NCBI RefSeq assembly: GCF_000812565.1
Contig: NZ_JTAM01000010.1
Location: 62,001-126,000 of the forward strand
Direction: 5' to 3'
Source of the DNA: Flammeovirga sp. OC4
GTDB taxonomy: Bacteria; Bacteroidota; Bacteroidia; Cytophagales; Flammeovirgaceae
Length of the DNA stretch: 64,000 bases
Both the position numbers and the translations under genes were made by a program. Position 1 is the stretch's first letter. The number at the start of each line of letters is the position of its first letter. Shown here piece after piece: positions 41,956 to 50,797 of the stretch. The notes beneath the pieces were generated by a model. The model saw only the letters and a list, made by a program, of their open reading frames with translations. It did no database searches and was not told the DNA's origin.

Positions 41956-42856
41956 AATTATACGTATTACAGAAGTTAGCCAAATTCATCAATTTTTAGG
42001 ATTAGAAAGTCCAAAGCACCCCCTAATTACAGTTCTTCCTATCGATGAACGTATGGTGACTGCTAATTATGGGAATTTTACATTTTTGATGGATCTGTAT
42101 CAGGTAAGTTTGAAAAGAGGAATTGAAGGTCATATTTCATATGGAAGAAATTCTTACGATTTCAAAGATGGCACAATGGTTTTCACCAAACCTAACCAAA
42201 GCATGAAATTTTCAAGTCAAGAGAATTTTGAGAACGTATCGGGTTGGACAGTCATTTTTCACCCCGATTTAATCAGAAAATCAGAGCTAGGAAAAGTCAT
42301 TACAAATTATGATTTCTTTGCTTATGCCATCTATGAAGCATTGCATGTGTCCAATGAAGAACAAATCATTCTAAGTGAAATTGTTGATAAAATACAGAGA
42401 GAATACGAGTATATTATTGATCGACATAGTCAAGAACTCATCGTTTCCAATATCAAACTATTGCTAGATTATTGTACTCGTTATTATGATCGACAATTTT
42501 ATACTCGTTCTAATTTGAATAAAGACTTTGTGGCGCAGTTTGAATCTTGTCTTCAATCGTACTATGATCATGAAAAGCAATTAGAACTTGGCGTTCCCTC
42601 CGTAAAATACTTTGGAGAAGAACTCAATATGTCCTCCCATTACCTAAGTGATTTACTAAAGAAAGAAACGGGCAATTCTGCACAAGAACACATCTATAAT
42701 TTCTTGATGGATCTTGCTAAAACAAAATTACTAAGTTCTAATGAAGCTGTAAGTCAAATTGCGTATGGATTGGGTTTTGAGTATCCTAATCACTTTAGTA
42801 AACTTTTTAAATCCAAAACCGGAATGTCTCCTGTTGCATTTAGAAAGGCTGTTTAA
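41948..42856 (+). CDS. AraC-family transcriptional regulator
   Basis: 302 residues. An N-terminal cupin-like sensing domain (about 20-150) is followed by two helix-turn-helix motifs at the C-terminus: MSSHYLSDLLKKETG and the conserved AYGLGFEYPNHFSKLFKSKTGMSPVAFR. It overlaps the SRPBCC gene by 8 bp and converges on the cation exporter gene, leaving just 8 bp between stops. A likely local regulator of its own operon. Confidence 0.93.
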   Translation: MSEIIRITEVSQIHQFLGLESPKHPLITVLPIDERMVTANYGNFTFLMDLYQVSLKRGIEGHISYGRNSYDFKDGTMVFTKPNQSMKFSSQENFENVSGWTVIFHPDLIRKSELGKVITNYDFFAYAIYEALHVSNEEQIILSEIVDKIQREYEYIIDRHSQELIVSNIKLLLDYCTRYYDRQFYTRSNLNKDFVAQFESCLQSYYDHEKQLELGVPSVKYFGEELNMSSHYLSDLLKKETGNSAQEHIYNFLMDLAKTKLLSSNEAVSQIAYGLGFEYPNHFSKLFKSKTGMSPVAFRKAV

Positions 42857-42864
42857 TGCATTCA

Positions 42865-43659
42865 CTATTTTCCAAGTTTTAAAATCCGTAATGCCCCCTG
42901 AACGACCAATAAAAATACAATTGAACCAATAATCAAATCTGGTTTATTGGATTCCAACCAATGGACTAGTATTCCTGCTACTATGACTCCTGTATTGATA
43001 ATTATATCGTTAGACGTAAAAATCATACTTGCTTTCATATGTGCTTCTTCTTTATTTTTTGACTTTTGGAGAAGGTATAAACACAGTCCATTGGCCATCA
43101 ATGCAAATAATGAAATTACAATCATTAGTGTAAAATCAGGCATTTGCTCATTGAGTAAAAAACGTCGTAGTACTTCTATAAAACCAATCATTGCAAGTGT
43201 GATTTGGAAATAACCTGAGATCACGGCTATTCTCTTCTTCTTCGCAATTGTTCCTCCTACAGCCAATAAACTTATACCATATACAAAAGCATCGGCCAAC
43301 ATATCTAAACTATCAGCCACCAATCCCATGGAATTGGAAATGAAACCAGTCGACATTTCAATTACGAAAAAAGTTAAATTGATGATTAAGACCCACCAAA
43401 GTAATTTTCGTTGATTACTATTTTCATCAAAGTTTATGTCGTCGATGACTTCTGTATTTAAGCGTTGTCCTCCTAGTTTTAAATCAAGTATTGCACTCTC
43501 GATTGAATTCAAATGTCCTTGATGATATAGAGTTAACTGCCTGTTGGGTATATCAAAACTCAGATTCTTAATACTAGGAAACTCTTCCAATTTCATTCGA
43601 ATCAGTGTTTCCTCCGAAGGACAATCCATTTGGTCGATTTTAAATATTGTCTTTTCCAT
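42865..43659 (-). CDS. CDF-family cation exporter with N-terminal HMA-like domain
   Basis: 264 residues. The N-terminal ~70 residues resemble a heavy-metal-associated domain, but with MDCPSEE instead of the usual MxCxxC. Then come about six membrane helices; TM2 carries the metal motif as ADSLDMLADAFVYG, and the second site is SNDIIINTGV. No long cytoplasmic C-terminal domain is present. CDF proteins export Zn, Co, Fe, Mn or similar ions by proton exchange. It follows a Fur-family regulator (63 bp) and has its own promoter with a palindromic Fur-type operator. Confidence 0.9.
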   Translation of the reverse strand: MEKTIFKIDQMDCPSEETLIRMKLEEFPSIKNLSFDIPNRQLTLYHQGHLNSIESAILDLKLGGQRLNTEVIDDINFDENSNQRKLLWWVLIINLTFFVIEMSTGFISNSMGLVADSLDMLADAFVYGISLLAVGGTIAKKKRIAVISGYFQITLAMIGFIEVLRRFLLNEQMPDFTLMIVISLFALMANGLCLYLLQKSKNKEEAHMKASMIFTSNDIIINTGVIVAGILVHWLESNKPDLIIGSIVFLLVVQGALRILKLGK

Positions 43660-43683
43660 TCTTTGTTATTTTAAAATATTTTA

Positions 43684-43691
43684 CAAAGTTA
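43684..43691 (-). promoter_or_regulatory. Predicted -7 box (TAACTTTG) of the cation exporter gene
   Basis: An exact TAnnTTTG match on the minus strand, 25 bp before the ATG at 43659. The upstream -33 zone overlaps the palindrome at 43704-43718. Confidence 0.55.
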
Positions 43692-43703
43692 GAACAGATC
43701 CTA

Positions 43704-43718
43704 TGCAACTCAGTTGCA
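43704..43718. promoter_or_regulatory. Candidate Fur-family operator (7-1-7 inverted repeat)
   Basis: TGCAACT-C-AGTTGCA is a perfect 7-1-7 palindrome, the geometry of Fur, Zur and PerR boxes. It sits between the Fur-family gene and the exporter gene and overlaps the -33 region of the exporter promoter. Confidence 0.6.
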
Positions 43719-43722
43719 AAGT

Positions 43723-44145
43723 TTACTTATTACACTTATCACATAATCCTTTAATCACCATATTAGCATGTATCATCTTAAAGTTTTTGGGTAATTCAAT
43801 AGTGGAAATAGGGTGATCCATGAGGCAAAATGTTTTCTCACAAGAAATACAATAAAAATGATAGTGTAAATCTTCCAATTCACAATTACAACCTTCAGCA
43901 CAAACCGCATACTTAGTCATTCCTGTACCATCGTCGATACTATGGATTAGTTTATGCTCCTCAAATGACTTTAATGTTCTAAAAATTGAACTTCTATCCA
44001 TCCTAGAAAGGACAGATTCAATATCCTTAAGGGAAACTGCTTTTTCCTGATCTAAGAGAAAGTTTAAGACATTCATTCTTACAGCCGTAGGTTTTACGCC
44101 TTTTTTCTGTAGTATTTCTTCAACATCGGTCGTTTGTTTGTTCAT
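43723..44145 (-). CDS. Fur-family metal- or peroxide-responsive regulator
   Basis: 140 residues. The N-terminal winged helix (VKPTAVRMNVLNFLLDQ to the wing at about 80) is followed by the dimerisation domain with a His-rich segment (LEDLHYHFYCISC) and two CxxC motifs (CISC, CDKC) that usually hold the structural zinc. The fold is certain; whether it senses Zn, Fe, Mn or peroxide is not. It is encoded just before the CDF exporter on the same strand, and a 7-1-7 operator lies between the genes. Confidence 0.92.
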   Translation of the reverse strand: MNKQTTDVEEILQKKGVKPTAVRMNVLNFLLDQEKAVSLKDIESVLSRMDRSSIFRTLKSFEEHKLIHSIDDGTGMTKYAVCAEGCNCELEDLHYHFYCISCEKTFCLMDHPISTIELPKNFKMIHANMVIKGLCDKCNK

Positions 44146-44427
44146 AATATTAGGCTAGTTTTCTAATTGTTTTGAAAAAGAATTTTGGATCTCGGAAAAA
44201 CAGCAAAATAACACCGATATTCTCCAGAATCCTATCTTATTTCAATGTTAGAGCAATTTAATAAACCTACTTCATTTCTGATCACTATTCTTGTATTGAA
44301 AATAAGTTTGTATTCACCTTTAGGTTGAGAATAAAAAAAATCCTGAGCTATAAATTGCACTGTAGTACAATATTATAACCCAGGTAAAATAGTCACTCTA
44401 ATGAATGAATGTTCGGTTGATAGTCAC

Positions 44428-46617
44428 TTATTTTTTTACAAAACGAGTAGTATAAACCTCGTTACCACTTGTCACCTTTAGTAAATAAGCTCCAGAGGTT
44501 AAATTAGATACATTAATTTCTGTTACTGGTTCGTTTTGAGGAAGTATTAATTTCAGTTGCCTTCCAGCAATATTCAAAACTTCTATTTTTTCAATCGTTT
44601 CTGTATTGTCTTTCAGTTCAATTTTTAAGGTTTCTCCTACAGGGTTAGGGTATACTTTCAAAACTGTATCCTTCACATCAACTTCTTCAATGCTTGTAAT
44701 CACCTCGTTCACCTTAATATTTCCTACCTCATCGGTAAGCTTTTCAAAGCTATCGTTTTCAGGAGTAAACTCAATTTTGATTTTATAATCATCTGCAGCA
44801 GGAAGTTCTTGGTTTACTTTTATCGTTCGAGTCAAAGTACGTTGCCCAATACGTTCTGTTCGTATTTCATTGGCCATTACGTTATTGTCCTTGTCTAAAA
44901 GTTCAATCGTTAAAGTACCATTTTCATACGTACCATAAGAAAATTCCACATTCACTTCAGTTGCATCTCCTTCTAATTCAGTAGGCACGGTTAAAAGGTC
45001 TATTGCTGGAACAATGGCATCTTCAACATTAAAATAAATCACTGGTTCCACTGATACCGCTTCAGGGTCTCTCCAATCAAAACCCTGACGATGCATATAC
45101 ACCTTATAAAAATAATTTGAACCAACAGGTGCTGCAGTATTAGTTCTTACATTGACAGTGGCTGTACTGTTTCCTGCTTCTACATTCACGTTTCCACTTC
45201 CAAACCAACTTCCATCAGGCTTTCTAATTTCGATATTGATCTTACAAGGTTCATCAGCCTCATATTTTACATTGATAGGATAAGAATTCTGTCCTGGCAA
45301 CAATGAGGTAGGAATCCCCTCACTCCACAACTTTTTCTCCAATGGTTTTTCAATAACATCAAAAGTTATTGTGCTTGTTTTAAGTACCGAATTACCCTCT
45401 TTTATTTCATATACTACTTTATAATTGCTTCCAATAGACAGTTCTGCATCCAAATCAAACTCTGAAAATATTGATTTCACACCCTGTTCTACATTATAAT
45501 TTTTCACACCTAATACATTATTGGATGGATCATATAACGTTGCTGTCACAGTTCTTGCAACAGAAGCAGCATAAATTAATGTAGAAGAAAATTCATAAGA
45601 AGGGTAAGCTGTGATGCTCTCATCATAACTTTTAATATTATCTGTTGAATTATTAAAAGTAGCTTCATCAATGTCTACCAATTTCCAAACTCTTACCCAA
45701 TCGTACATCACGGCACGTTGTTCCTTTGTACGGAAATCATCCTCAAACATCCATTCCTCTGGTTTTGGATTGGTTGCATTTCTTTCATCATCATCTCCCC
45801 AATTGTAAGTTTCCATTACAATAATCACTGGCATGGGTAAGAAGTAATCACGCGTTGGTGTAATTGTACCGAAATACTTATTGTCATTATAAAACATAGC
45901 AGTGTTGGCATCTTTCCACCACATACCTACAGTGTTCCACCCCAACGGTTCTGCTAAAGCTGGTGCTTTTACGCCACTATTTGTAGATTCAAAAGGTAAA
46001 CGCTCACATGTGCCATTGGCATCACTAAACGGTTTTGAATGCGAATTAACATGCTGTATATTATTAAAGGATCCATCACCGTGTTCATTAAACGGCCCAG
46101 TGTAACCCATATTTTCGATAATATCTAACTCTGTCGCATACTTTGTGTTACAATCATCTGTTGTTGTTCCCCTTGAATTCATAAATACACCCGACCCCAT
46201 TGGGAAATCAGAAGGTTTTACACGCACTTCAAAGTAACCGTAAGTTTGTAATACCTTAGTATCCATACCACCACCTGCAAAGTGATAATCTTTTCCATTA
46301 CCACGAGGAAAACGTTCGTCTTCGTAATACCACATAGGGTTCATACTCATATAGTAATTATCAGAATTTGGATCTTTGACGGGTGCTAAAATTCTTTTAT
46401 CAAAAGCAGCTGTTCTACCCCATGAGTCTGCTTTGTCAAATAATCTCCATTTATCCGTATTTGGACTATTGGCATCAAATTCATCACTCATAGCATGGTT
46501 CAATACCCAAACCTTCCCTGCTGGAGGATCTGGAGGATCAGCCATCAGTTGAGCTGGATTAAAACCAATCAATAAGAGTAAGTAAGTAATTCTTTTCAAA
46601 AAAGTAGTTGTTTGCAT
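44428..46617 (-). CDS. Secreted GH16 glycoside hydrolase with type IX sorting domain
   Basis: 729 residues. Signal peptide at about 1-26. The GH16 catalytic domain (about 30-315) has the active-site motif E163-L-D-I-I-E168 (nucleophile and acid/base). Two to three beta-sandwich modules fill about 330-640, and a C-terminal type A sorting domain (KVYPNPVGETLKI, then LTSGAYLLKV, ending RFVKK) directs export by the type IX system. GH16 members with this layout in marine Bacteroidota degrade agar, porphyran, carrageenan or laminarin; which of these is not decided by the motifs. It is monocistronic, with no SusCD genes nearby. Confidence 0.92.
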   Translation of the reverse strand: MQTTTFLKRITYLLLLIGFNPAQLMADPPDPPAGKVWVLNHAMSDEFDANSPNTDKWRLFDKADSWGRTAAFDKRILAPVKDPNSDNYYMSMNPMWYYEDERFPRGNGKDYHFAGGGMDTKVLQTYGYFEVRVKPSDFPMGSGVFMNSRGTTTDDCNTKYATELDIIENMGYTGPFNEHGDGSFNNIQHVNSHSKPFSDANGTCERLPFESTNSGVKAPALAEPLGWNTVGMWWKDANTAMFYNDNKYFGTITPTRDYFLPMPVIIVMETYNWGDDDERNATNPKPEEWMFEDDFRTKEQRAVMYDWVRVWKLVDIDEATFNNSTDNIKSYDESITAYPSYEFSSTLIYAASVARTVTATLYDPSNNVLGVKNYNVEQGVKSIFSEFDLDAELSIGSNYKVVYEIKEGNSVLKTSTITFDVIEKPLEKKLWSEGIPTSLLPGQNSYPINVKYEADEPCKINIEIRKPDGSWFGSGNVNVEAGNSTATVNVRTNTAAPVGSNYFYKVYMHRQGFDWRDPEAVSVEPVIYFNVEDAIVPAIDLLTVPTELEGDATEVNVEFSYGTYENGTLTIELLDKDNNVMANEIRTERIGQRTLTRTIKVNQELPAADDYKIKIEFTPENDSFEKLTDEVGNIKVNEVITSIEEVDVKDTVLKVYPNPVGETLKIELKDNTETIEKIEVLNIAGRQLKLILPQNEPVTEINVSNLTSGAYLLKVTSGNEVYTTRFVKK

Positions 46618-46837
46618 GGTTTCAAGTATTTGATTTCTATTTCATCTAGTGTAATACTAACCATCTTCATGCACTCCTATTAAAAATAATTTATAGCAAT
46701 TGGATCACTGATAAATTTTCAACCCGAATATTACGCGATTTTTTTTCTTTGCCTTACATTTTTATCGTCTGACTTATGTTGAAGTAAATCAAGGAAGCAT
46801 TATTTTTATTCTTCGTTTTTTTGCACAATGAATCACT

Positions 46838-47164
46838 ATGAAAACATCAACATTATACTTCTTTCTCTTTATAGTTGGAACTATTGTTCCGTATTATGAA
46901 TTTATCAACTTTCTTTTTGAAAATGGATTAAATTTCACACTTTTCTTCGAGGAACTACTCGCTACTCCTATTAGTCGTTTTTTCGCGTATGATGTATTGA
47001 TTTCAGCTTTGAGTCTACTTGTTTTTATTATACATGAAAGAAAAAAGGCTAAGAATTACTGGATGGCAATAATGGCAACTTTTATGATTGGTGTTTCAGC
47101 CGGATTACCTTTATTTCTTTATTTAAAAGAAGTGAAAGGAGATGAAACTAATAAGCTAACTTAG
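46838..47164 (+). CDS. DUF2834 membrane protein
   Basis: 108 residues with three membrane helices (about 6-24, 49-65, 74-96). The family pattern is clear: GTIVPYYEFINFL, FFAYDVLISAL and FIIHERKK. The function of DUF2834 is not established. Single gene, divergent from the GH16 gene and convergent with the SpoIIE-type phosphatase. Confidence 0.88.
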   Translation: MKTSTLYFFLFIVGTIVPYYEFINFLFENGLNFTLFFEELLATPISRFFAYDVLISALSLLVFIIHERKKAKNYWMAIMATFMIGVSAGLPLFLYLKEVKGDETNKLT

Positions 47165-47185
47165 GTTTAATTCAAGATGTTTATA

Positions 47186-47221
47186 CAAAAAAACACCTAC
47201 TCCAATAACATGAAGCAGGTG
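47186..47221 (-). terminator. Terminator after the SpoIIE-type phosphatase gene
   Basis: CACCTACT (47194-47201) pairs with AGCAGGTG (47214-47221), with one G-U pair in minus-strand RNA, followed by seven T residues in that direction. Confidence 0.75.
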
Positions 47222-47256
47222 ATCATAATTACAAATCAATAAATAATCAATTACAG

Positions 47257-48918
47257 TTACAGTTCTACTCCTACAATTAGAACGTCATCCGTTTGTGCGT
47301 TGTTTCCTTTCCATTTATCAAAGACGCCTTCAAGCACTTTCTTTTGTTTCTCCATTGGATAACTCATCGTTCTGTTTAATGACTCTATCAAGCGATTTTG
47401 CATAAACTTACTGTTTGAGTTTCCTCCGAATTGGTCTTGAAAACCGTCAGAAGATAAATACAATCTATCACCAGTTTGGTAGTTGATTGTTTCTGTTTCA
47501 AAATTCTTTTTGACATTCTTAGTAGAATAACCAATTGTTGATTTTGATCCAGCTATTTTATTAATTTTGTTGTCTTTCCCTACGAAATATACAGGGCGTT
47601 TTGCTCCACAAAACTCTATAATTCTTTGATCTTGATTGATGACTACAATCCCTAGATCCATTCCATCATACACCTTCTGTGTATTCCTCAAGTTCATCAA
47701 TGAATAGAGCTCCATATCCAACAAGTTTAGGATATCATTTGGCGATTTGATTTGCTGATTAACAATCACATCGTTTAGTAAAAGATTACCAATAATGGTC
47801 ATAAATGCTGCCGAAACACCATGTCCTGTACAATCTCCTACAATTAAGAATCTTAATTCTTCTGTTTGATAGTACCAGTAAAAATCTCCTGAGATGATAT
47901 CTTTTGGCTTATTGAGAATAAAACCATCTTTGAAGTTTTCTAAAATATCTTGTCTGTAACCTAAGATAGAATATTGCAGCTTTGTAGCGTATGTAATACT
48001 ATCCGTTACTTTTTGATTTGCTGACGCTAATAAATCATTTTGTGATTTAAGTTCATTACTTTGAGCTAGAATCTCCTCGTTCTTCTCCTGGATTTCTCTA
48101 GTTCTTTCATTGATTTTGAGTTCAAGATCTTTATTAATATTGACTTGAAGCTCATGGTTTTTCTCTAATTGTTCATACAGTTCTCTCTCTACTGATTCTT
48201 TCTTCTCCTCTGAAGCTAAAAGGTTGTCATGAGCTTCGCGAAGCTCCAAACCTCTATTGATGGTTTCTCTCAGATACTTATCTACTGCTGATACAGCTGG
48301 TCTAAAGATAAAGAAAGCTTCTAAGAAGATCGAAAGTAATGTGATCCCTAAAAGGATCATCTCAATAAGCTTTACATGTTGTATTCTTGCTGTTGATTCA
48401 TGATCATATTGGAAGGTAATGGTGTTCATCTGCTTCAAAAATGATCCTTCATTTCTTAGAATCTGAGATACAAAAGAATCGATCAAATAAGCTTCCTCTG
48501 CTAAAAGAATACTTTGGGAAGCTTCATACATTTGATCAAAGTTTTGTGCTATGCCTTCAAACATTTTTTGAATAGTAGCACTATTATCACCTTGTAGTTC
48601 CATTTCTGGTAAACGGTCTCTCAAACCATAATGAGAAGATGACCATAGATCTACAATAGTGGCAAATTCTTTTTTTAATGTGTTGAATTCAGTTTGGTCT
48701 TCAGCTTTATCTAACTGAAGTGCTAGTTTACTAATTTTCTGACTCAACATCCTTTGTCGACCAGAAATGTTGATTACACGAGCGTCTTTTTCTTGCTTAT
48801 TCAAAACCGATCGTATCACAATCTGACTAGCAATACTAAGTAAAGCTATGATAGAAAGGGCAATGACATAAGACGCTGTAAATCGTTTCTTCGGATTTTT
48901 TAATAGATACTTGTTCAT
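47257..48918 (-). CDS. PilJ-type sensor with SpoIIE-family PP2C phosphatase output
   Basis: 553 residues. TM1 at about 16-36; a periplasmic PilJ-like four-helix domain with the signature NISGRQRMLSQKISKLALQ; TM2 at about 185-205; a coiled coil (about 225-310); and a PP2C-SpoIIE domain (about 315-553) with metal-binding Asp in ISGDFYW and VGDCTGHGVSAAF. This is a membrane receptor that dephosphorylates a partner, in known systems an anti-sigma-factor antagonist. No such partner is encoded nearby. PilJ domains in NarX-like kinases sense nitrate, and this gene lies beside the nitrate transporter; that link is suggestive only. Confidence 0.9.
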   Translation of the reverse strand: MNKYLLKNPKKRFTASYVIALSIIALLSIASQIVIRSVLNKQEKDARVINISGRQRMLSQKISKLALQLDKAEDQTEFNTLKKEFATIVDLWSSSHYGLRDRLPEMELQGDNSATIQKMFEGIAQNFDQMYEASQSILLAEEAYLIDSFVSQILRNEGSFLKQMNTITFQYDHESTARIQHVKLIEMILLGITLLSIFLEAFFIFRPAVSAVDKYLRETINRGLELREAHDNLLASEEKKESVERELYEQLEKNHELQVNINKDLELKINERTREIQEKNEEILAQSNELKSQNDLLASANQKVTDSITYATKLQYSILGYRQDILENFKDGFILNKPKDIISGDFYWYYQTEELRFLIVGDCTGHGVSAAFMTIIGNLLLNDVIVNQQIKSPNDILNLLDMELYSLMNLRNTQKVYDGMDLGIVVINQDQRIIEFCGAKRPVYFVGKDNKINKIAGSKSTIGYSTKNVKKNFETETINYQTGDRLYLSSDGFQDQFGGNSNSKFMQNRLIESLNRTMSYPMEKQKKVLEGVFDKWKGNNAQTDDVLIVGVEL

Positions 48919-49003
48919 AGTTTAGTACTGTAGTCTGAGATTGCTTTTTCAGTAATATATTTAATCGGTTTATGGAAGCTAACTATCAAGATGAAAAAGG
49001 TAT

Positions 49004-49031
49004 TGCTCTTGTATTAAAAAATACAAGAGCA
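49004..49031 (-). terminator. Terminator after nrtD
   Basis: TGCTCTTGTATT (49004-49015) pairs perfectly with AATACAAGAGCA (49020-49031); on the minus strand a T-rich stretch follows shortly after. Confidence 0.7.
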
Positions 49032-49042
49032 AGCCTCATTTA

Positions 49043-49861
49043 TTAATGATTTAAGAAATCCATCAAATACCCTCTGTACTGATAGTAATCAGGGTGTTCT
49101 AGTATATCTACTCTGTTACGTGGTCTCTCAAATGGAATTCTCAATTCGTCTCCAATTTTAGCATAAGGACCACTAGTCATCATAATCACTCTGTCTGCCA
49201 AGAAGATAGACTCATCTACATCATGCGTTACCATGATAGCAGTGATCTGTTCTTTTTGCCAAACTTCCAACAATACATCTTGAAGTTCACCTCTTGTCAA
49301 GGAATCCAGCATACCGAAAGGCTCGTCAAGTAATAAAACTTTTGGCTTTAATGCAAATCCTCTGGCAATACCAACCCTTTGTTGCATACCTTGAGACAAC
49401 TCAGAAGCTCTTTTATTAAAATCATTTCCTAGACCTACTTTGTCTAAGTAATACTTACAAATGTCTTGCTTTTGTTTTTTTGTAGCGTGAGGAAATACTT
49501 GCTTCACACCAATCATTACGTTTTGTAATGCCGTCATCCAAGGAAATAAACTTGGCGACTGGAAAACTACCGCTCTGTCGGGTCCTGCACCTCTCACCTC
49601 ATTTCCATCAACGTATACAGCACCTTTACTGATATCATTCAAGCCGGCAATCATTGTCAGTAATGTTGACTTACCACATCCTGAATGACCAATTATAGAG
49701 ATAAATTCACCTTTCTTAATGGTTAATTGTAAATCTGATAATACAGTATAATCGCCTTTTGGGGTTGGATATATTTTAGCAATATCCTTACAGACCAACA
49801 TATCTGGTCTTGTATCTTCTATTATTTCTGGCTGTAAAATATCTTTTGCAATAACGCTCAT
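49043..49861 (-). CDS. nrtD: Nitrate/nitrite ABC transporter, ATPase subunit (NrtD-like)
   Basis: 272 residues. Walker A GHSGCGKSTLL; signature LSQGMQQRVGIARG, where Gln replaces the usual Gly; Walker B VLLLDEPFGMLD. It is a cytosolic ATPase that powers import. The tandem arrangement of two related ATPase genes downstream of a single permease gene matches the cyanobacterial NrtABCD layout. Last gene of the operon, 46 bp after nrtC. Substrate nitrate is inferred from the binding protein and from the nearby nitrite reductase; cyanate, bicarbonate or sulfonates remain possible. Confidence 0.9.
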   Translation of the reverse strand: MSVIAKDILQPEIIEDTRPDMLVCKDIAKIYPTPKGDYTVLSDLQLTIKKGEFISIIGHSGCGKSTLLTMIAGLNDISKGAVYVDGNEVRGAGPDRAVVFQSPSLFPWMTALQNVMIGVKQVFPHATKKQKQDICKYYLDKVGLGNDFNKRASELSQGMQQRVGIARGFALKPKVLLLDEPFGMLDSLTRGELQDVLLEVWQKEQITAIMVTHDVDESIFLADRVIMMTSGPYAKIGDELRIPFERPRNRVDILEHPDYYQYRGYLMDFLNH

Positions 49862-49907
49862 CTTCTTAATAATTTAGATTGTACATGAATTAGAAAATGT
49901 TGTTGGC

Positions 49908-50792
49908 TTAGAAGTATTGTAATTTTTCTTTCTTCTTTCTAAAGCCCCACTTAATACGTCCTGGCATCACAGGCTTTAAGTCAGGAAGCTCATATTGAGC
50001 TGTTTTTTGACCTGAACGAGAAGCTCCTACATCAATTAAGTATTCTAAGATCTCATTTCTCAAGTGCTTGTAAACATCATTTTTATTGATTTCTGCAATC
50101 ACTCTTGGACGAGCTAAATCTACTTTGAAATTTGGACCTAACGTTGCTTTAGGGCCTGGATTCAATGGAATAATCCTATCTGCCATTACAATTCCTTCAT
50201 CTACATCATTTGTAATTAGAAGACATGTTTTTCTATCCTCTCCCCAGATGTTGACAATTTCTTCTTGAAGTGTTCCCCTTGTTAAGGCATCCAATGCACT
50301 CAAAGGTTCATCCATCAATAACATTTTAGGGTTCATGGCTAAGGCTCTTGCTACTGATACCCTCTGACGCATACCCCCTGAAAGTTCAGAAGGTAGTTTG
50401 TCAATGGCGTGAGAGAGATGTACCATCCCAACGTATTTCTCTATCATCTCTTGTTTCTCTTTTTTAGGAGCTGATGGATACACCTCGTCAATCGCCAGTT
50501 TTATATTTTGTGCCACAGTCAACCATGGCAGCAATGAGTAATTTTGGAAGACTACTCCCCTATCAGGACCTGGGCCAGTGATTGGTTTACCTTGCAGAAG
50601 CACCTCTCCTTCATCAGGAAATTCCAATCCATTGATTAGGTTGATTAAGGTTGTTTTTCCACTACCTGTAAAACCTACGATGGCCACAAACTCACCTTCC
50701 TCAATCGTTAAGTTGATATCTTTTAAGACTTCTACTCTATCTTTTCCGGTTCCGTAAGACTTGCTTACGTTTTTCAATTCTAAGTACGCCAT
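49908..50792 (-). CDS. nrtC: Nitrate/nitrite ABC transporter, ATPase subunit (NrtC-like, without substrate-binding tail)
   Basis: 294 residues. Walker [12 protein letters not shown]; signature [14 protein letters not shown]; Walker [13 protein letters not shown]. Cyanobacterial NrtC carries an extra C-terminal solute-binding domain; here the protein ends about 30 residues after the ATPase fold with a basic tail ([14 protein letters not shown]). It presumably forms a heterodimer with NrtD. It starts 5 bp after the permease gene stop. Confidence 0.9.
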   Translation of the reverse strand: MAYLELKNVSKSYGTGKDRVEVLKDINLTIEEGEFVAIVGFTGSGKTTLINLINGLEFPDEGEVLLQGKPITGPGPDRGVVFQNYSLLPWLTVAQNIKLAIDEVYPSAPKKEKQEMIEKYVGMVHLSHAIDKLPSELSGGMRQRVSVARALAMNPKMLLMDEPLSALDALTRGTLQEEIVNIWGEDRKTCLLITNDVDEGIVMADRIIPLNPGPKATLGPNFKVDLARPRVIAEINKNDVYKHLRNEILEYLIDVGASRSGQKTAQYELPDLKPVMPGRIKWGFRKKKEKLQYF

Positions 50793-50797
50793 AGGAA

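Noticed and set aside
44428-46617. GH16 gene as part of a polysaccharide utilisation locus
   Set aside because: No SusC/SusD pair, sulfatase or other glycosidase gene is nearby in the window.
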